Shown here: one piece after another, positions 16,858 to 25,948 of the stretch
How the letters are laid out: each line of letters begins with the position of its first letter
Position numbering within the stretch: position 1 is the stretch's first letter
NCBI GenBank assembly: GCA_035545855.1
Contig: DASZXK010000058.1
Location: forward strand, 69,673-133,672
Origin: DASZVB01 sp035545855
GTDB taxonomy: Bacteria > Myxococcota_A > Polyangia > Polyangiales > Polyangiaceae
Length of the DNA: 64,000 nucleotides
Direction of reading: 5' to 3'
Position numbers and translations under genes: made by a program
Notes under the pieces: generated by a model
Told to the model about the DNA's origin: nothing
Seen by the model: the letters and a program-made list of their open reading frames with translations, nothing else
Databases searched by the model: none

Positions 16858-18168
16858 TCACGGAGCGGCGGGCGGCAGGCCGAGGAGATCCGTCGCCATC
16901 TTCGCGCCGAGCTCCGCGTAGCCGCGTGGAGTGAGATGGACCCTGTCCGGCGCGGCAAGCGGCGGTTCACGGTTCGCCCAGTCCTTGATGCTCCCCTCGC
17001 CGCCCATGGCCGTCTGCGAGCTGAAGTACACGCAGCCGACCTTCTCCGACGTTCCGCGGAGCACCTGATCGAGCTCCGCGACGCGCGGGAGCGGTTCCCA
17101 CTTCGCGCCGGCGCGATCCGTCGGACCGACGACGAGGCAATCCGCATGCGGCGCGGCCTTGCGTGCCCGCGCGATCAGGTTCTCGAGCTCCGGCCCGTAG
17201 CGACTCGGAGCGACCTGGTCGCCGACCTCGTTCGTCCCGTAGGCGAGGACGAAGAGCTCGGCGGCGCGGCGGGACGCCTCGGAGACCCAGGGTGTCTCTT
17301 CCCAGGCGAGCGGCGTTCCGATACGCGCGCCGTTGATGCCGAGCGTGTCCACCACGACTCCGGGCGTCCGGGAGTCCACGGTGACGCCGAGGAACTGCGG
17401 GTCCCCGGAGGCCCCCTCGAGCGTGACCGTCGCCCCGTCTTCCGTCGTGAAGGTCGCGTGTTCGATGGCGCCCACGGTCCGGCCGCGCGCGCCCACGTCG
17501 AGCGCCTTCTGACCGGAGACCACGACGCGGAAGCGGGAGGTTTCGCTCGGGAGCCGGAACGCGAGATCCCAGACCGCGCCGCCGGTGACGGAACCCTTCC
17601 CGAGCTCGAACGTCACCTTGCACGCCTCCGTGTCCGGCACGGAGCGCATCCCGCCGAGGCCGAACACGCCGTCGTTCTGTCGCATCCAGAGTGACGGGCG
17701 CTTCGGTTCGACGCGGAAATGTCCCTCCCGGGTCACCTTGACTCCTGCGTGCCGGTAGACTCCGAGACCGACGAACAGAAATCCCGGCCCCCCGTTGCCG
17801 TACTTCTCCGCGAGCGGCTTGCGGATCGCGTCCGGCCAGAAGTCCGCGGCGGCGTGTGAATCCCCGAGCCAGAGCACCCGGACGGATTCCGTGCGCTTGC
17901 CGGACGCGAGATCCGCGAGCGCGTCCCGAAAATGAGCGAGCGGCACGGCCGCGGCGGGCGTCCCCTTCGGCTCTTCCACGACGAGGGGCGAAGGCTTCGG
18001 CTCGGGCGCGGCGGACGCCCGCGGGCCGGGCGCGGGCAGAGGGCGCTCGACGGGCCCCTTCGCGGCGCCCGCGCACGTCACGACGACCAGCAAGGAGAGC
18101 GCGGCCGCGCCCCTGCCGAGGAGCGCGGCACGCTCAGGAGAAAGGATCCTCGACCTCGGCTTCTTCAT
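16858..18168 (-). CDS. SGNH/GDSL hydrolase-like secreted protein (paralogue)
   Basis: A 436-residue protein with an N-terminal hydrophobic segment (residues about 20-35), an Ala/Pro-rich linker, and an SGNH domain: WLGDSHAAADF, GLGG, AYGTNEVGD and DRVHLTP (DxxH). It shares block order, the GLGG element and CLVVGPTDRA with the neighbouring convergent gene, so both derive from one ancestral gene. It overlaps the 3' end of the upstream reductase gene by 35 bases, implying co-transcription with it. Predicted periplasmic or cell-surface esterase/deacetylase; substrate unknown. Confidence 0.8.
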   Translation of the reverse strand: MKKPRSRILSPERAALLGRGAAALSLLVVVTCAGAAKGPVERPLPAPGPRASAAPEPKPSPLVVEEPKGTPAAAVPLAHFRDALADLASGKRTESVRVLWLGDSHAAADFWPDAIRKPLAEKYGNGGPGFLFVGLGVYRHAGVKVTREGHFRVEPKRPSLWMRQNDGVFGLGGMRSVPDTEACKVTFELGKGSVTGGAVWDLAFRLPSETSRFRVVVSGQKALDVGARGRTVGAIEHATFTTEDGATVTLEGASGDPQFLGVTVDSRTPGVVVDTLGINGARIGTPLAWEETPWVSEASRRAAELFVLAYGTNEVGDQVAPSRYGPELENLIARARKAAPHADCLVVGPTDRAGAKWEPLPRVAELDQVLRGTSEKVGCVYFSSQTAMGGEGSIKDWANREPPLAAPDRVHLTPRGYAELGAKMATDLLGLPPAAP

Positions 18169-19252
18169 GCTTGGAGCGTCGTTCCTGCACTCGTTGTTTC
18201 ACGAACTGCACCAGGGCGTCCACGTAAGACTCGAAGGAGGGGCATTCGATTCCCGAGCCGTGAAGGACGTCGTCGGCATTCCTCGAGTCGTATCGAACCG
18301 GCGTCGTGATGTGGTCCAGGAAGGCCCGCGGGCTCTTCGAGAGGAGCGAGACTCCCGGAGCGCCGAGGAGGGCTTTCGTGACGCGGGATGGGATGAACCC
18401 GCCGGGAAGTCGCCGCCCGCCGCTCTGCGCGACGAGCTGGAACACGCGCCGCACCGTGAGCGGGTTCGGATCCACGACGTGGAAGGTCTTCCCGATCGCC
18501 TGCGGACTCTCGGCGATGTGGCGCGCGGCGCGGACCACGTAGTCCACGGGTACGAGGTTCATCAGCACGTCTCCCCGGGTCGGGAGCAGCACGGGCATCT
18601 CCTGCGGAGCGTTCAGCATCAGGAGGATCAAGAGGTACGGTCCGTCGAAGCGATCCACCTCTCCGGTGCGCGAATCCCCGACGACCTGGGTCGGACGGAT
18701 GACGGTGATCGGCAGGTCCTTCATGGCGGCGCGAGCGAGCCGCTCGGCGCGAGCGAGCGTCTCCTCGACCGGAGAGCGAAACGTCTGCCGAGCGGCGAGA
18801 TCGTCCTCGAGGACCAGGCCCGTCCGGTTGCCGCTCACCTCCGCGCTCGAGTGGATCGCGATGCACCGGAGGCGCTCGCACATTCGCCCGAACTCGATCA
18901 CCTCGCGCGTCGCGCCGACGTTCACGTACTCGGCGATCTTGCGCGTCGCGCTCGGATAGGTGACCTGCGCCAGGTGGTGAACGCGATGGACCCGGGCGGC
19001 GAGCTCCCGGTACTCCGCGCCGCTCAGGCCGAGGTCGATCGCGGCCGCGTCCCCTTCGTAGAGCAGGATGCGCGCCTGCTCGTCCCTGTCCCGCTGGGCG
19101 ACGAACGCCTTTGCCTGCTCGGCGAGCTTCGGGTGAACGATCGCGGCGATGAGCGACGTCTTCTTGGCTCCGAGGAGCTCTTCCACCATCTTCCGGGCGC
19201 GGAAGCTCGGAAAGCCCGTGACTAGGACGACTTCGTCGTGGGTCTCTGCCAT
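18134..19252 (-). CDS. NAD(P)-binding SDR protein of the thioester-reductase/male-sterility type
   Basis: A 372-residue extended SDR. The N-terminus VVLVTGFPSFRARKMVEEL is a modified Rossmann glycine motif (TGFPSFRA replaces TGxxGxxG). Downstream are VHHLAQVTYPSA, YVNVGATREVIEFG, IHSSAEVSG, and ITVIRPTQVVGDSRTGE, the pattern of NAD_binding_4 domains that reduce acyl thioesters; a Tyr-x-x-x-Lys catalytic pair is not obvious. Standing alone without a carrier or adenylation domain, it may reduce acyl-CoA or modify a lipid. It begins directly after the stop of the repeat lipoprotein gene and overlaps the SGNH gene. Confidence 0.75.
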   Translation of the reverse strand: MAETHDEVVLVTGFPSFRARKMVEELLGAKKTSLIAAIVHPKLAEQAKAFVAQRDRDEQARILLYEGDAAAIDLGLSGAEYRELAARVHRVHHLAQVTYPSATRKIAEYVNVGATREVIEFGRMCERLRCIAIHSSAEVSGNRTGLVLEDDLAARQTFRSPVEETLARAERLARAAMKDLPITVIRPTQVVGDSRTGEVDRFDGPYLLILLMLNAPQEMPVLLPTRGDVLMNLVPVDYVVRAARHIAESPQAIGKTFHVVDPNPLTVRRVFQLVAQSGGRRLPGGFIPSRVTKALLGAPGVSLLSKSPRAFLDHITTPVRYDSRNADDVLHGSGIECPSFESYVDALVQFVKQRVQERRSKHEEAEVEDPFS

Positions 19253-20677
19253 CTACTTCGAGCAGTAGTATGCCCCGACTCCCTGGAGGAAGAGGCCGAT
19301 GTCGGAGATGGTGTCGAAATCGCAGAAGGCCGCGTCGCCGCCGAACGCCGCGTCCGCGCAAAGGCCCCCGGCGACGTACGGCGTGCAGGCCCCTCCCGAG
19401 GCGAAGACGGTCCTCTGGCAGGTCGACTGGTCGGCGCTCGAGCAGCCGCCGCACGTTCCGTCCAGGCAGTCGGTCGCGCAGGTCAGCGCCTCGTTGCAGG
19501 CCGTCGTCAGGAATGGGGCGAGACACTTGGCGACGCCCGTCGCGCCGAAGAACTGAGAGACGCACGTGAAGCACTCCGGGTTCGACCGCGCGAGCGCCGT
19601 CGCCGCCGTGGTGCAGCTCGGCGAGCTCGTTCGCCCCTTGCACGCCCTCTGGAGCGCGGAGAGATTGGCGGCGGTGCACGCCGTCGAGGTCTGGGGAGGA
19701 GTCGTGACGCTCCCGGGCGCGCAACCGCCGTAAGGATCCGGGCACGTCTGGCCGGGCGCGGCGCAGGCGCCGCTCTGGCACGTCTCGCCGGTCCCGCACG
19801 CGTCGCAGAGCCCGCCGTAGACGCCGCAGGCACGCGCCGTCGTACCGGGCCGGCAGGCGCCGTTCGGCATGCAGCAGCCGCCGCAATCGTCCGGACCGCA
19901 GTGCGCCCCGGAGTAGCAGAAGCCGGCGGCCGCGCAGTGCTGCCCGGTCGACGTGCAGTCCGCGCACGCATGAGCCGTGGTCCCGCAGGCGTCGTCGAGA
20001 CGTCCGGAGACGCAAGCGCCGCTCGCATCGCAACATCCGGTCGGACACGTGATGCTGCTGCACGTCGGGACGAACCCGCCCGCGCCGAGAGCCCCGCCGC
20101 TCCCGACGGTTCCTCCCGCGTTCACCGCGCCGCCGTTCCCGACGGTTCCTCCGGCGTTCATCGCGCCGCCGTTCCCGACGGTTCCTCCGGCGTTCACCGC
20201 GCCGCCGCTCCCGACGGCTCCGCCCGCGTTCACCGCGCCGCCGTTCCCGATGACGCCGCCGGCGTTCACCGTCCCGCCGTTCCCGACGGTTCCTCCGGCG
20301 TTCACGGTCCCGCCGGTGCTCACGGTGCCGCCGCTCCCCGGGATTCCGCCGGCACCGAGCACTCCGCCGCTCCCGACCGCGCCGCCCGTTTCGGATGAAC
20401 CACCGGCGCCGACGGTTCCACCCGGGAACGAGCCACCCTTGCCGCCGCTCCCGGGCTCGCCGCCCGTCGTCAGGAAACCGCCGCTGCCGGGGACGCCGCC
20501 GGAACCACTCCCGAGACCCGCTCCCGAGTCCACGAGGAGGCCACCGTCGAACGGTGGCGGGAACAGCTCGTCCGCATCGAGGCTGGATCGCCCCTCGCAC
20601 GCGGTCGGGAGCAGCGGGAGCAGGCCCACGCCGGACAGGACGAGGGCTCGGAAGCCGAGGAAGCGCGCCGTCGACAT
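19253..20677 (-). CDS. Lipoprotein with Gly/Asn tandem repeats and Cys-rich C-terminal region
   Basis: A 474-residue predicted lipoprotein; signal peptide and lipobox LPTAC (Cys about 27). Residues about 50-200 are a Gly-rich stalk; its core is built of a 12-residue repeat of the form AGGTVGNGGAVN encoded by 36-bp DNA repeats. The C-terminal ~270 residues contain about 35 cysteines, with modules such as CPTGCCDASGAC and CADCTSTGQHC, and end in a four-helix-like Cys-rich domain. Likely a surface protein with a disulfide-bonded head on an extended stalk. Function unknown. It heads an operon with the reductase and SGNH hydrolase. Confidence 0.75.
   Translation of the reverse strand: MSTARFLGFRALVLSGVGLLPLLPTACEGRSSLDADELFPPPFDGGLLVDSGAGLGSGSGGVPGSGGFLTTGGEPGSGGKGGSFPGGTVGAGGSSETGGAVGSGGVLGAGGIPGSGGTVSTGGTVNAGGTVGNGGTVNAGGVIGNGGAVNAGGAVGSGGAVNAGGTVGNGGAMNAGGTVGNGGAVNAGGTVGSGGALGAGGFVPTCSSITCPTGCCDASGACVSGRLDDACGTTAHACADCTSTGQHCAAAGFCYSGAHCGPDDCGGCCMPNGACRPGTTARACGVYGGLCDACGTGETCQSGACAAPGQTCPDPYGGCAPGSVTTPPQTSTACTAANLSALQRACKGRTSSPSCTTAATALARSNPECFTCVSQFFGATGVAKCLAPFLTTACNEALTCATDCLDGTCGGCSSADQSTCQRTVFASGGACTPYVAGGLCADAAFGGDAAFCDFDTISDIGLFLQGVGAYYCSK
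20101..20316 (-). repeat. Six in-frame 36-bp tandem repeats inside a lipoprotein gene
   Basis: Six consecutive 36-base copies begin with TCCCGAYGRY on the plus strand and differ by only a few bases in the first three. Each encodes 12 residues (two GG-containing hexads). Being a multiple of three, copy-number change would lengthen or shorten the stalk without frameshift. Confidence 0.8.
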
Positions 20678-20758
20678 GATCCTCGATTGAACCACGCCCA
20701 CCGGGGCCTCGCACGTCGTCCCCCGCCCCGGAGCCCGTTTACGGCCCCGTCGCTCGCT

Positions 20759-22447
20759 TCACGGGGACGCGGCGCGCGGAGCGAGGATCTCCGGGAGCCC
20801 GACGCGAAGTGCGGCTTCGGAGACGGCGAGGTCGGCGAAGAGCACGCGGCGGTCCGTGCCGACGGTCAGCGTCGAGAAACCGGTCAGCGCCGGGGGGCGA
20901 CCGGTCCGTATCGCGAGCATGGCCGTCGTGTTCGCGGCCGCTCTCGACACGGCGCGGGCGACGGTGGGATCCGCCGAGAGCGGCGGGCCCGTGGGAGCGA
21001 GCAGACCGGCGAGCGCCGGCCCGACCGCTCCGCGCGCGCCGACGGCGAGGACCGGAGCCGGGACGGACGAGGCCATCACCTCGACGGGCGGAAGCGCCGT
21101 CTTGGCGCCGCGAGCGCCTTCGACGCGGACCCCGGTTAGCCCCGTGACGCCGGGAACGGACGGCGTGGCGAGCGAGGCGGATACGGGGACGCCATTCGCC
21201 GAGAGGAGATCGGCGAACGGCGGCGCGCGCAGCACGGCGGGGAGCGCGCGGACCGCCGCGCCGAGTCGCGCGGGCTCCCCGCCCACTCCGCGCGCGAACG
21301 GCGTCGGCACCGCGCCCGAATCCAGCACGGCGAAGAGACTCGTCGTGCCGAGGCCGGCGCGAAGGTCGTCCACGAACGCTTCGACGCGAGCTCGATCCGC
21401 GGCGCGGAGCCGATCGCCGAGCACCGAGCGGACGAAGTCGCTTCCGCCGTGAGAAGCGCCCTCGGAGTGGACGAGGGCCGCGAACGCGACGCCCTCCGGC
21501 GCCGAGCCGAGGAGCGCCGCATCACCGATCGGAGCGTCCCGAACGAGCTCGGAAGCTCGGCCCACCGCCGCCGGCACGAGCTCCACACGCGCGTCCAGCA
21601 CGTCCCCGGAGAACCGCGCGTCGAGTTTGGCCTCGGTGCACGAGGCGATCACGTCCGTCACGGCCGTCACGGCGGAGGCGAGCGCCGCCGTCACCGCCCG
21701 CGGATCGCCGAAATCGGGGTCCCGGCCGCGTTCCTTCCGGGTCCTCGCGTCCGCGTCGGCCAGCGCCTGGATCCACGCGCTCGCTTGCTTCCGGAGACCG
21801 GCGGCGACCACGCCGGAGAGCGCGGAGCGGGGCACCGTGAGCGAGAGCCCGTCCCGGTCCTTCTGGGACGGCAGCAGCGTCCGCCCCACGTACGCTCCGG
21901 CGTCCGACAGCGCCACTCGGCCCGACGCGATCACGAGCGCGTCCCCCGCGACGCCGAGCGCGAGCGGCACCGCCGCTCCCTTCTGCACGAGCGGGACGAG
22001 ACCGGACGGCGTGCGGGGTCCCGCCGCGAAGCGCGCCTCGCTCCCCGTGGAGAGCGAGGCAGCGAGCTCCGCACCGCTCGTCACCTTGACTCCGACGACC
22101 CACGCGAGCCCGTCGCGCTCGTCGACGAGCGCGAGGGCGAGCGGCGCGCGGTCGTCCACCAGCCCGGCGGAGAGCGGCGACGCCCCGATGAGCGTCGTGA
22201 CCGCGAGCGGGAACGTGGACGGCACCGCGAGCGCGCGCCCGCCGATCCGTTCTCGAACCGACGCCCACGTGGCTGCCACGTTTCCGAGGGCGCCGTCCGC
22301 GATGAGTGACTCGGGCGGCGGCGGAGGCGGAGTCGGCGGCGTCTCCGCCGTGGGCGGGGGGGAATCCTTCCGGCACGCGACCGACCCGAAGACCGCGAGG
22401 CACCCGGCGAGCGCCGCGCGAACGGCGACGCGAGCGCACGCCGTCAC
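20759..22447 (-). CDS. Large lipoprotein of unknown function
   Basis: A 562-residue predicted lipoprotein: signal peptide and lipobox GSVAC, followed by a Pro/Thr-rich linker and about 520 residues of Ala/Val/Leu-rich sequence with repeated segments of the kind PLALALVDERDGLAWVVGVKV and FAALVHSEG, suggesting two related mixed alpha/beta halves. It has some resemblance to proteins that assess bulk model-like terms (DUF3352 style), but I cannot assign it. The GTG giving MTACARVAVR was chosen because GGAG lies 8 bases upstream and it yields a canonical signal peptide; longer frames run into ssb. It follows ssb by 56 bases on the same strand. Confidence 0.6.
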   Translation of the reverse strand: MTACARVAVRAALAGCLAVFGSVACRKDSPPPTAETPPTPPPPPPESLIADGALGNVAATWASVRERIGGRALAVPSTFPLAVTTLIGASPLSAGLVDDRAPLALALVDERDGLAWVVGVKVTSGAELAASLSTGSEARFAAGPRTPSGLVPLVQKGAAVPLALGVAGDALVIASGRVALSDAGAYVGRTLLPSQKDRDGLSLTVPRSALSGVVAAGLRKQASAWIQALADADARTRKERGRDPDFGDPRAVTAALASAVTAVTDVIASCTEAKLDARFSGDVLDARVELVPAAVGRASELVRDAPIGDAALLGSAPEGVAFAALVHSEGASHGGSDFVRSVLGDRLRAADRARVEAFVDDLRAGLGTTSLFAVLDSGAVPTPFARGVGGEPARLGAAVRALPAVLRAPPFADLLSANGVPVSASLATPSVPGVTGLTGVRVEGARGAKTALPPVEVMASSVPAPVLAVGARGAVGPALAGLLAPTGPPLSADPTVARAVSRAAANTTAMLAIRTGRPPALTGFSTLTVGTDRRVLFADLAVSEAALRVGLPEILAPRAASP

Positions 22448-22502
22448 GAGGCGCTCCGGGCCGAGGGAGCGTGCGGGAGCGGCAGAGCCGACGCGGTCCG
22501 GA

Positions 22503-22991
<489 letters not shown>

Positions 22992-23065
22992 GGGTCGTTC
23001 GCCTCCGAGACCACCGTGTGGTCGCGAGACGACCGGGAGTCAATAGAGCGGAGTGACGTTGTCTT

Positions 23066-23620
23066 TCAGGGGAGCGTCGGCAGCTTCGGACGTCGAGGTG
23101 GAGCGTCCAGCCCGTCCCGCTCCCGGAGCATCGCGAGGATGTCTTCCCGGATCGACGCCAGCGCCTCACGCACGCGCGCGTGCGTCTCCGCCCGCGCGAG
23201 ATCGGCCGACGACGGCGAGTGCGACGGCATCGCGGCTGCGACGGGAACGGCGGCGGGGAGCGCGACGGCGGCGGCAATCGGCACGGCCACGGCAGCGGTC
23301 GGCGCCTCTGGCCGCGACTCCGTCACCGTCTCGACCGCGGCGTCGACCTGGGGCGAGCGAGCGCCGGCCACCTCGGGCTCGCGGAGCTTGCGCTTCGCCC
23401 CGGCGATCGTGAACCCCTGATTCTTCAGGAGGTCCTTCACGCGAAGGAGCTTCTCCACGTCCTTCCGGGAGTAGACGCGTTGGCCCTTGTGGGACTTCTG
23501 CGGCCGGATCGTGCGGAACTCCGTCTCCCAGTAACGGAGGACGTGAGGCTGGACTCCGACGATCTGCGAAACCTCGCCGATGCGGTAGTAGAGCTTCACC
23601 AGTTCGCGCGAAGCGCTCAC
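23066..23620 (-). CDS. MerR-family transcriptional regulator
   Basis: A 184-residue protein. An N-terminal winged helix (YYRIGEVSQIVGVQPHVLRYWE, then QRVYSRKDVEKLLRVKDLL) is a standard MerR DNA-binding domain. A Pro/Ala-rich linker follows, then a short helix. Effector-binding cysteines are absent. The GTG start lies one base after the ihfA stop; the ihfA-merR pair is widely conserved (usually after pheT), and in other bacteria the regulator's targets are not well defined. Confidence 0.85.
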   Translation of the reverse strand: MSASRELVKLYYRIGEVSQIVGVQPHVLRYWETEFRTIRPQKSHKGQRVYSRKDVEKLLRVKDLLKNQGFTIAGAKRKLREPEVAGARSPQVDAAVETVTESRPEAPTAAVAVPIAAAVALPAAVPVAAAMPSHSPSSADLARAETHARVREALASIREDILAMLRERDGLDAPPRRPKLPTLP

Positions 23621-23621
23621 G

Positions 23622-23945
23622 TCACTCCTCGGCGGATGCGCCGGACTGTGCCTCGCCGGGGGTCGCTTCGTCGTTCAACTCCTGCTTCAGGAGCTGGCTC
23701 GCCTTGAAGTTCAGGACCCGGCGCGCCGTGATGACGATCGGGTCTCCCGTCTGGGGATTTCTGCCCTGACGCTGTCTCTTGTCCCGGAGCACGAAGTTTC
23801 CGAAGCCGGAGATCTTGATCTTCTCGCCGCGACCGAGGGTCTCCTTCATCGTCTCGAACACGAGATCGACGAGGTCCGCGGACTCCTTTTTCGAGAAGCC
23901 TCCGAGCTTCGTGTACACGGCTTGGACGATGTCGGCCTTGGTCAT
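23622..23945 (-). CDS. ihfA: Integration host factor subunit alpha
   Basis: A 107-residue HU/IHF-family protein. Helices MTKADIVQAVYTKLGGFSKK and ESADLVDLVFETMKETL, then KISGFGNFVLRDKRQRQGRNPQTG with the DNA-intercalating NPQTG arm, and a slightly extended acidic tail (residues 92-107). Bends DNA in recombination, replication and sigma54 promoter activation. AAGGGGG precedes the ATG. Upstream, an AT-richer patch near 24035-24070 is the only unusually AT-rich non-coding DNA nearby and may carry the promoter; the rest of the 287-base gap to the glycosyltransferase holds nothing I can identify. Confidence 0.93.
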   Translation of the reverse strand: MTKADIVQAVYTKLGGFSKKESADLVDLVFETMKETLGRGEKIKISGFGNFVLRDKRQRQGRNPQTGDPIVITARRVLNFKASQLLKQELNDEATPGEAQSGASAEE

Positions 23946-24232
23946 GGGTTCCCCCTTCGGGAGCTCTGGACCCTGCGGAAGGCTTCAGGACGACCCTTAC
24001 CGGGGCGTCCCTGGGCGCGCCGCCATGAAGCAGTACCCAAACGTACTTCAATACTTACCCACCAGACACCAAAAGTCCATCGAGCTCGGTACGGAGCCGG
24101 GAGGGCCGGCGCTTCCGCCGGGTCCCGCGCGGCGACGGGCACGGGGGGACGGGACGGGCGGGACGGAGGCCGAGGGCGGCCCCCACCAGGATCCCGGACA
24201 GGCTCCGTGGCCGGACGGGGCGGCGCCGGCGT

Positions 24233-25741
24233 TCAGAGCGCGACGGAAGCGCCCTCGCGGGCGGCTTCGTTCTCCACGGAGGTGGAGGAGATGCGATCGG
24301 CCGTCTGGCGCTGCCCGAGCTGCTCGAACGCGACGAGCCAGGCGACGTAGCCGTAGCCCATCATGAACAGGAACGCGAACGGCGTCGCGAACCAGTGCCG
24401 CGTCTCGATCGAAGCGACGACGCTCGCGAAGGAGACGAGGGAGAGCCCGATCTCCACGAACGGCAGGCGCGCGACCTGCCAGTAGCGCCCCGCAGCGGCG
24501 CCGCGCTTCGGAGTCCGGACGAACTCCCCCGCCATGGAACCCATGCCGTCCGTGACGGCGCGCGTGAGGTGCGGCGAGAGCCCCGCGCCGAGAGCGATCA
24601 GCGCCGGAAGGCGGCGGAAGGCCTCCCAGACGGTGCGGCCCTGGGCCGTCTCGGCCATCGAGTAGAAGGTGACGAGCGACCCGGTCGCGCCCATGCAGAG
24701 CGGCAGATCGATCATGAGGAGCGTCTTTCCGTCCGTCGCCGGGAGGACGATGAGCGCCGGGAGCAGGAGCACGCTGAGGAGGAGCATCAGCGGGTACGCG
24801 AAGTGCGGCGTCATGTGGAAGCACGCTTCCATCCGCTGGCGGAGCGAGAGCTCGGCGGAGAGGACTCGACCGAGGAGCTTCCGCGCCGTCTGCACGGTGC
24901 CCTTCGCCCAGCGGTATTGCTGGGCGCGGAACGCGCTCATCTCGGCCGGGAGCTCGGCGGGAGTGACGACGTCGGGCCGGTAGATGAAGCGGTAACCCGC
25001 GAGCTGCGCGCGGTAGGAGAGATCCAGGTCTTCCGTGAGCGTGTCGTGCTGCCAGCCGCCCGCGGCTGCGATGGCCGCGCGGCGCCAGATGCCGCCCGTG
25101 CCGGAGAAATTGAACATGCAGCCCGAGCCGAAGCGCGCGCGGTTTTCGACGAGGTGATGACCGTCCAGCATGAGCGCCTGCACGCTCGTGAGGAGGCTCT
25201 CGTCCCGGTTCAGGTGAGCCCAGCGCGTCTGCACCATGCCGACCTTCGGGTCCTCGAAGTCCCCGACGACCGCGCGAAGAAACTCTGGCTGCGGCACGAA
25301 GTCCGCGTCGAAGATCGCGACCAGCTCGCCCTTCGCCTGCGCGAGCCCGAACTCGAGCGCGCCCGCCTTGTACCCGACACGGTTCGGCCGCCGGAGGTAC
25401 ACGGCGTCGAGCCCGCGGTCCCGGAGCTCCATCACCTTGCGTCGCGCGAGGGATTCCGTCTCGTCCGTCGAGTCGTCCAGCACCTGGATCTCGAAGCGGT
25501 CCGCCGGGTAGTCGAAACGCGCGACGGCATCGAGCAGTCGCTCGACGACGGTGGCCTCGTTGTAGAGGGGGAGCTGCACCGTGACGACGGGGAGCTCGTC
25601 GTCCGGCAGCGTCACGCGCGAGAGCGCGGCGCGGAGCTGCTTCCGGTAGCGGACGCAGAGCCACACGAGGTGCGCGCGATGAACGCCGTAGGCGCAGAGG
25701 AGAAGGAGGACCGCGAAGTAGGCGACCAGGAAGACGGCCAT
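24233..25741 (-). CDS. Membrane-bound family 2 glycosyltransferase (cellulose/mannan-synthase-like)
   Basis: A 502-residue processive-type GT2. An N-terminal membrane helix (residues about 3-20) is followed by the cytosolic GT-A domain with VQLPLYNE, DDSTDE, the DxD in DADF, TEDLDL and QQYRW (QxxRW), the D,D,D,QxxRW set of processive polymerases. Four or more further helices follow (from about residue 310). This resembles beta-glucan/mannan synthases and CsLA-like enzymes. The product is unknown; an exopolysaccharide or spore-coat glycan is an inference. It is divergent from polA; the AT-rich intergenic region probably carries its promoter. Confidence 0.88.
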   Translation of the reverse strand: MAVFLVAYFAVLLLLCAYGVHRAHLVWLCVRYRKQLRAALSRVTLPDDELPVVTVQLPLYNEATVVERLLDAVARFDYPADRFEIQVLDDSTDETESLARRKVMELRDRGLDAVYLRRPNRVGYKAGALEFGLAQAKGELVAIFDADFVPQPEFLRAVVGDFEDPKVGMVQTRWAHLNRDESLLTSVQALMLDGHHLVENRARFGSGCMFNFSGTGGIWRRAAIAAAGGWQHDTLTEDLDLSYRAQLAGYRFIYRPDVVTPAELPAEMSAFRAQQYRWAKGTVQTARKLLGRVLSAELSLRQRMEACFHMTPHFAYPLMLLLSVLLLPALIVLPATDGKTLLMIDLPLCMGATGSLVTFYSMAETAQGRTVWEAFRRLPALIALGAGLSPHLTRAVTDGMGSMAGEFVRTPKRGAAAGRYWQVARLPFVEIGLSLVSFASVVASIETRHWFATPFAFLFMMGYGYVAWLVAFEQLGQRQTADRISSTSVENEAAREGASVAL

Positions 25742-25948
25742 GGGCGGCCGTTCAGTAACACTACATGACGCACTGAGTTGTCACTCGATTGTAAATCGTT
25801 GTTTCCGCTTGTAGCCAGGCAAATTAATGCGTCCTTTCCAGTAGTTATGACCAGCCCAGGGGCCGGCCAGCGCACCGCGGCGAACGCACTGGTTCCACCA
25901 CTCCAGGACCCGCGCTCGACCCGAAGAGTGATAGAGCCGGCTCCGCCG

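Noticed and set aside
20101..20316. Possible CRISPR array (36-bp repeats)
   Set aside because: Copies are directly adjacent with no spacers and read as an in-frame protein repeat; the same is true at 53605-53712.
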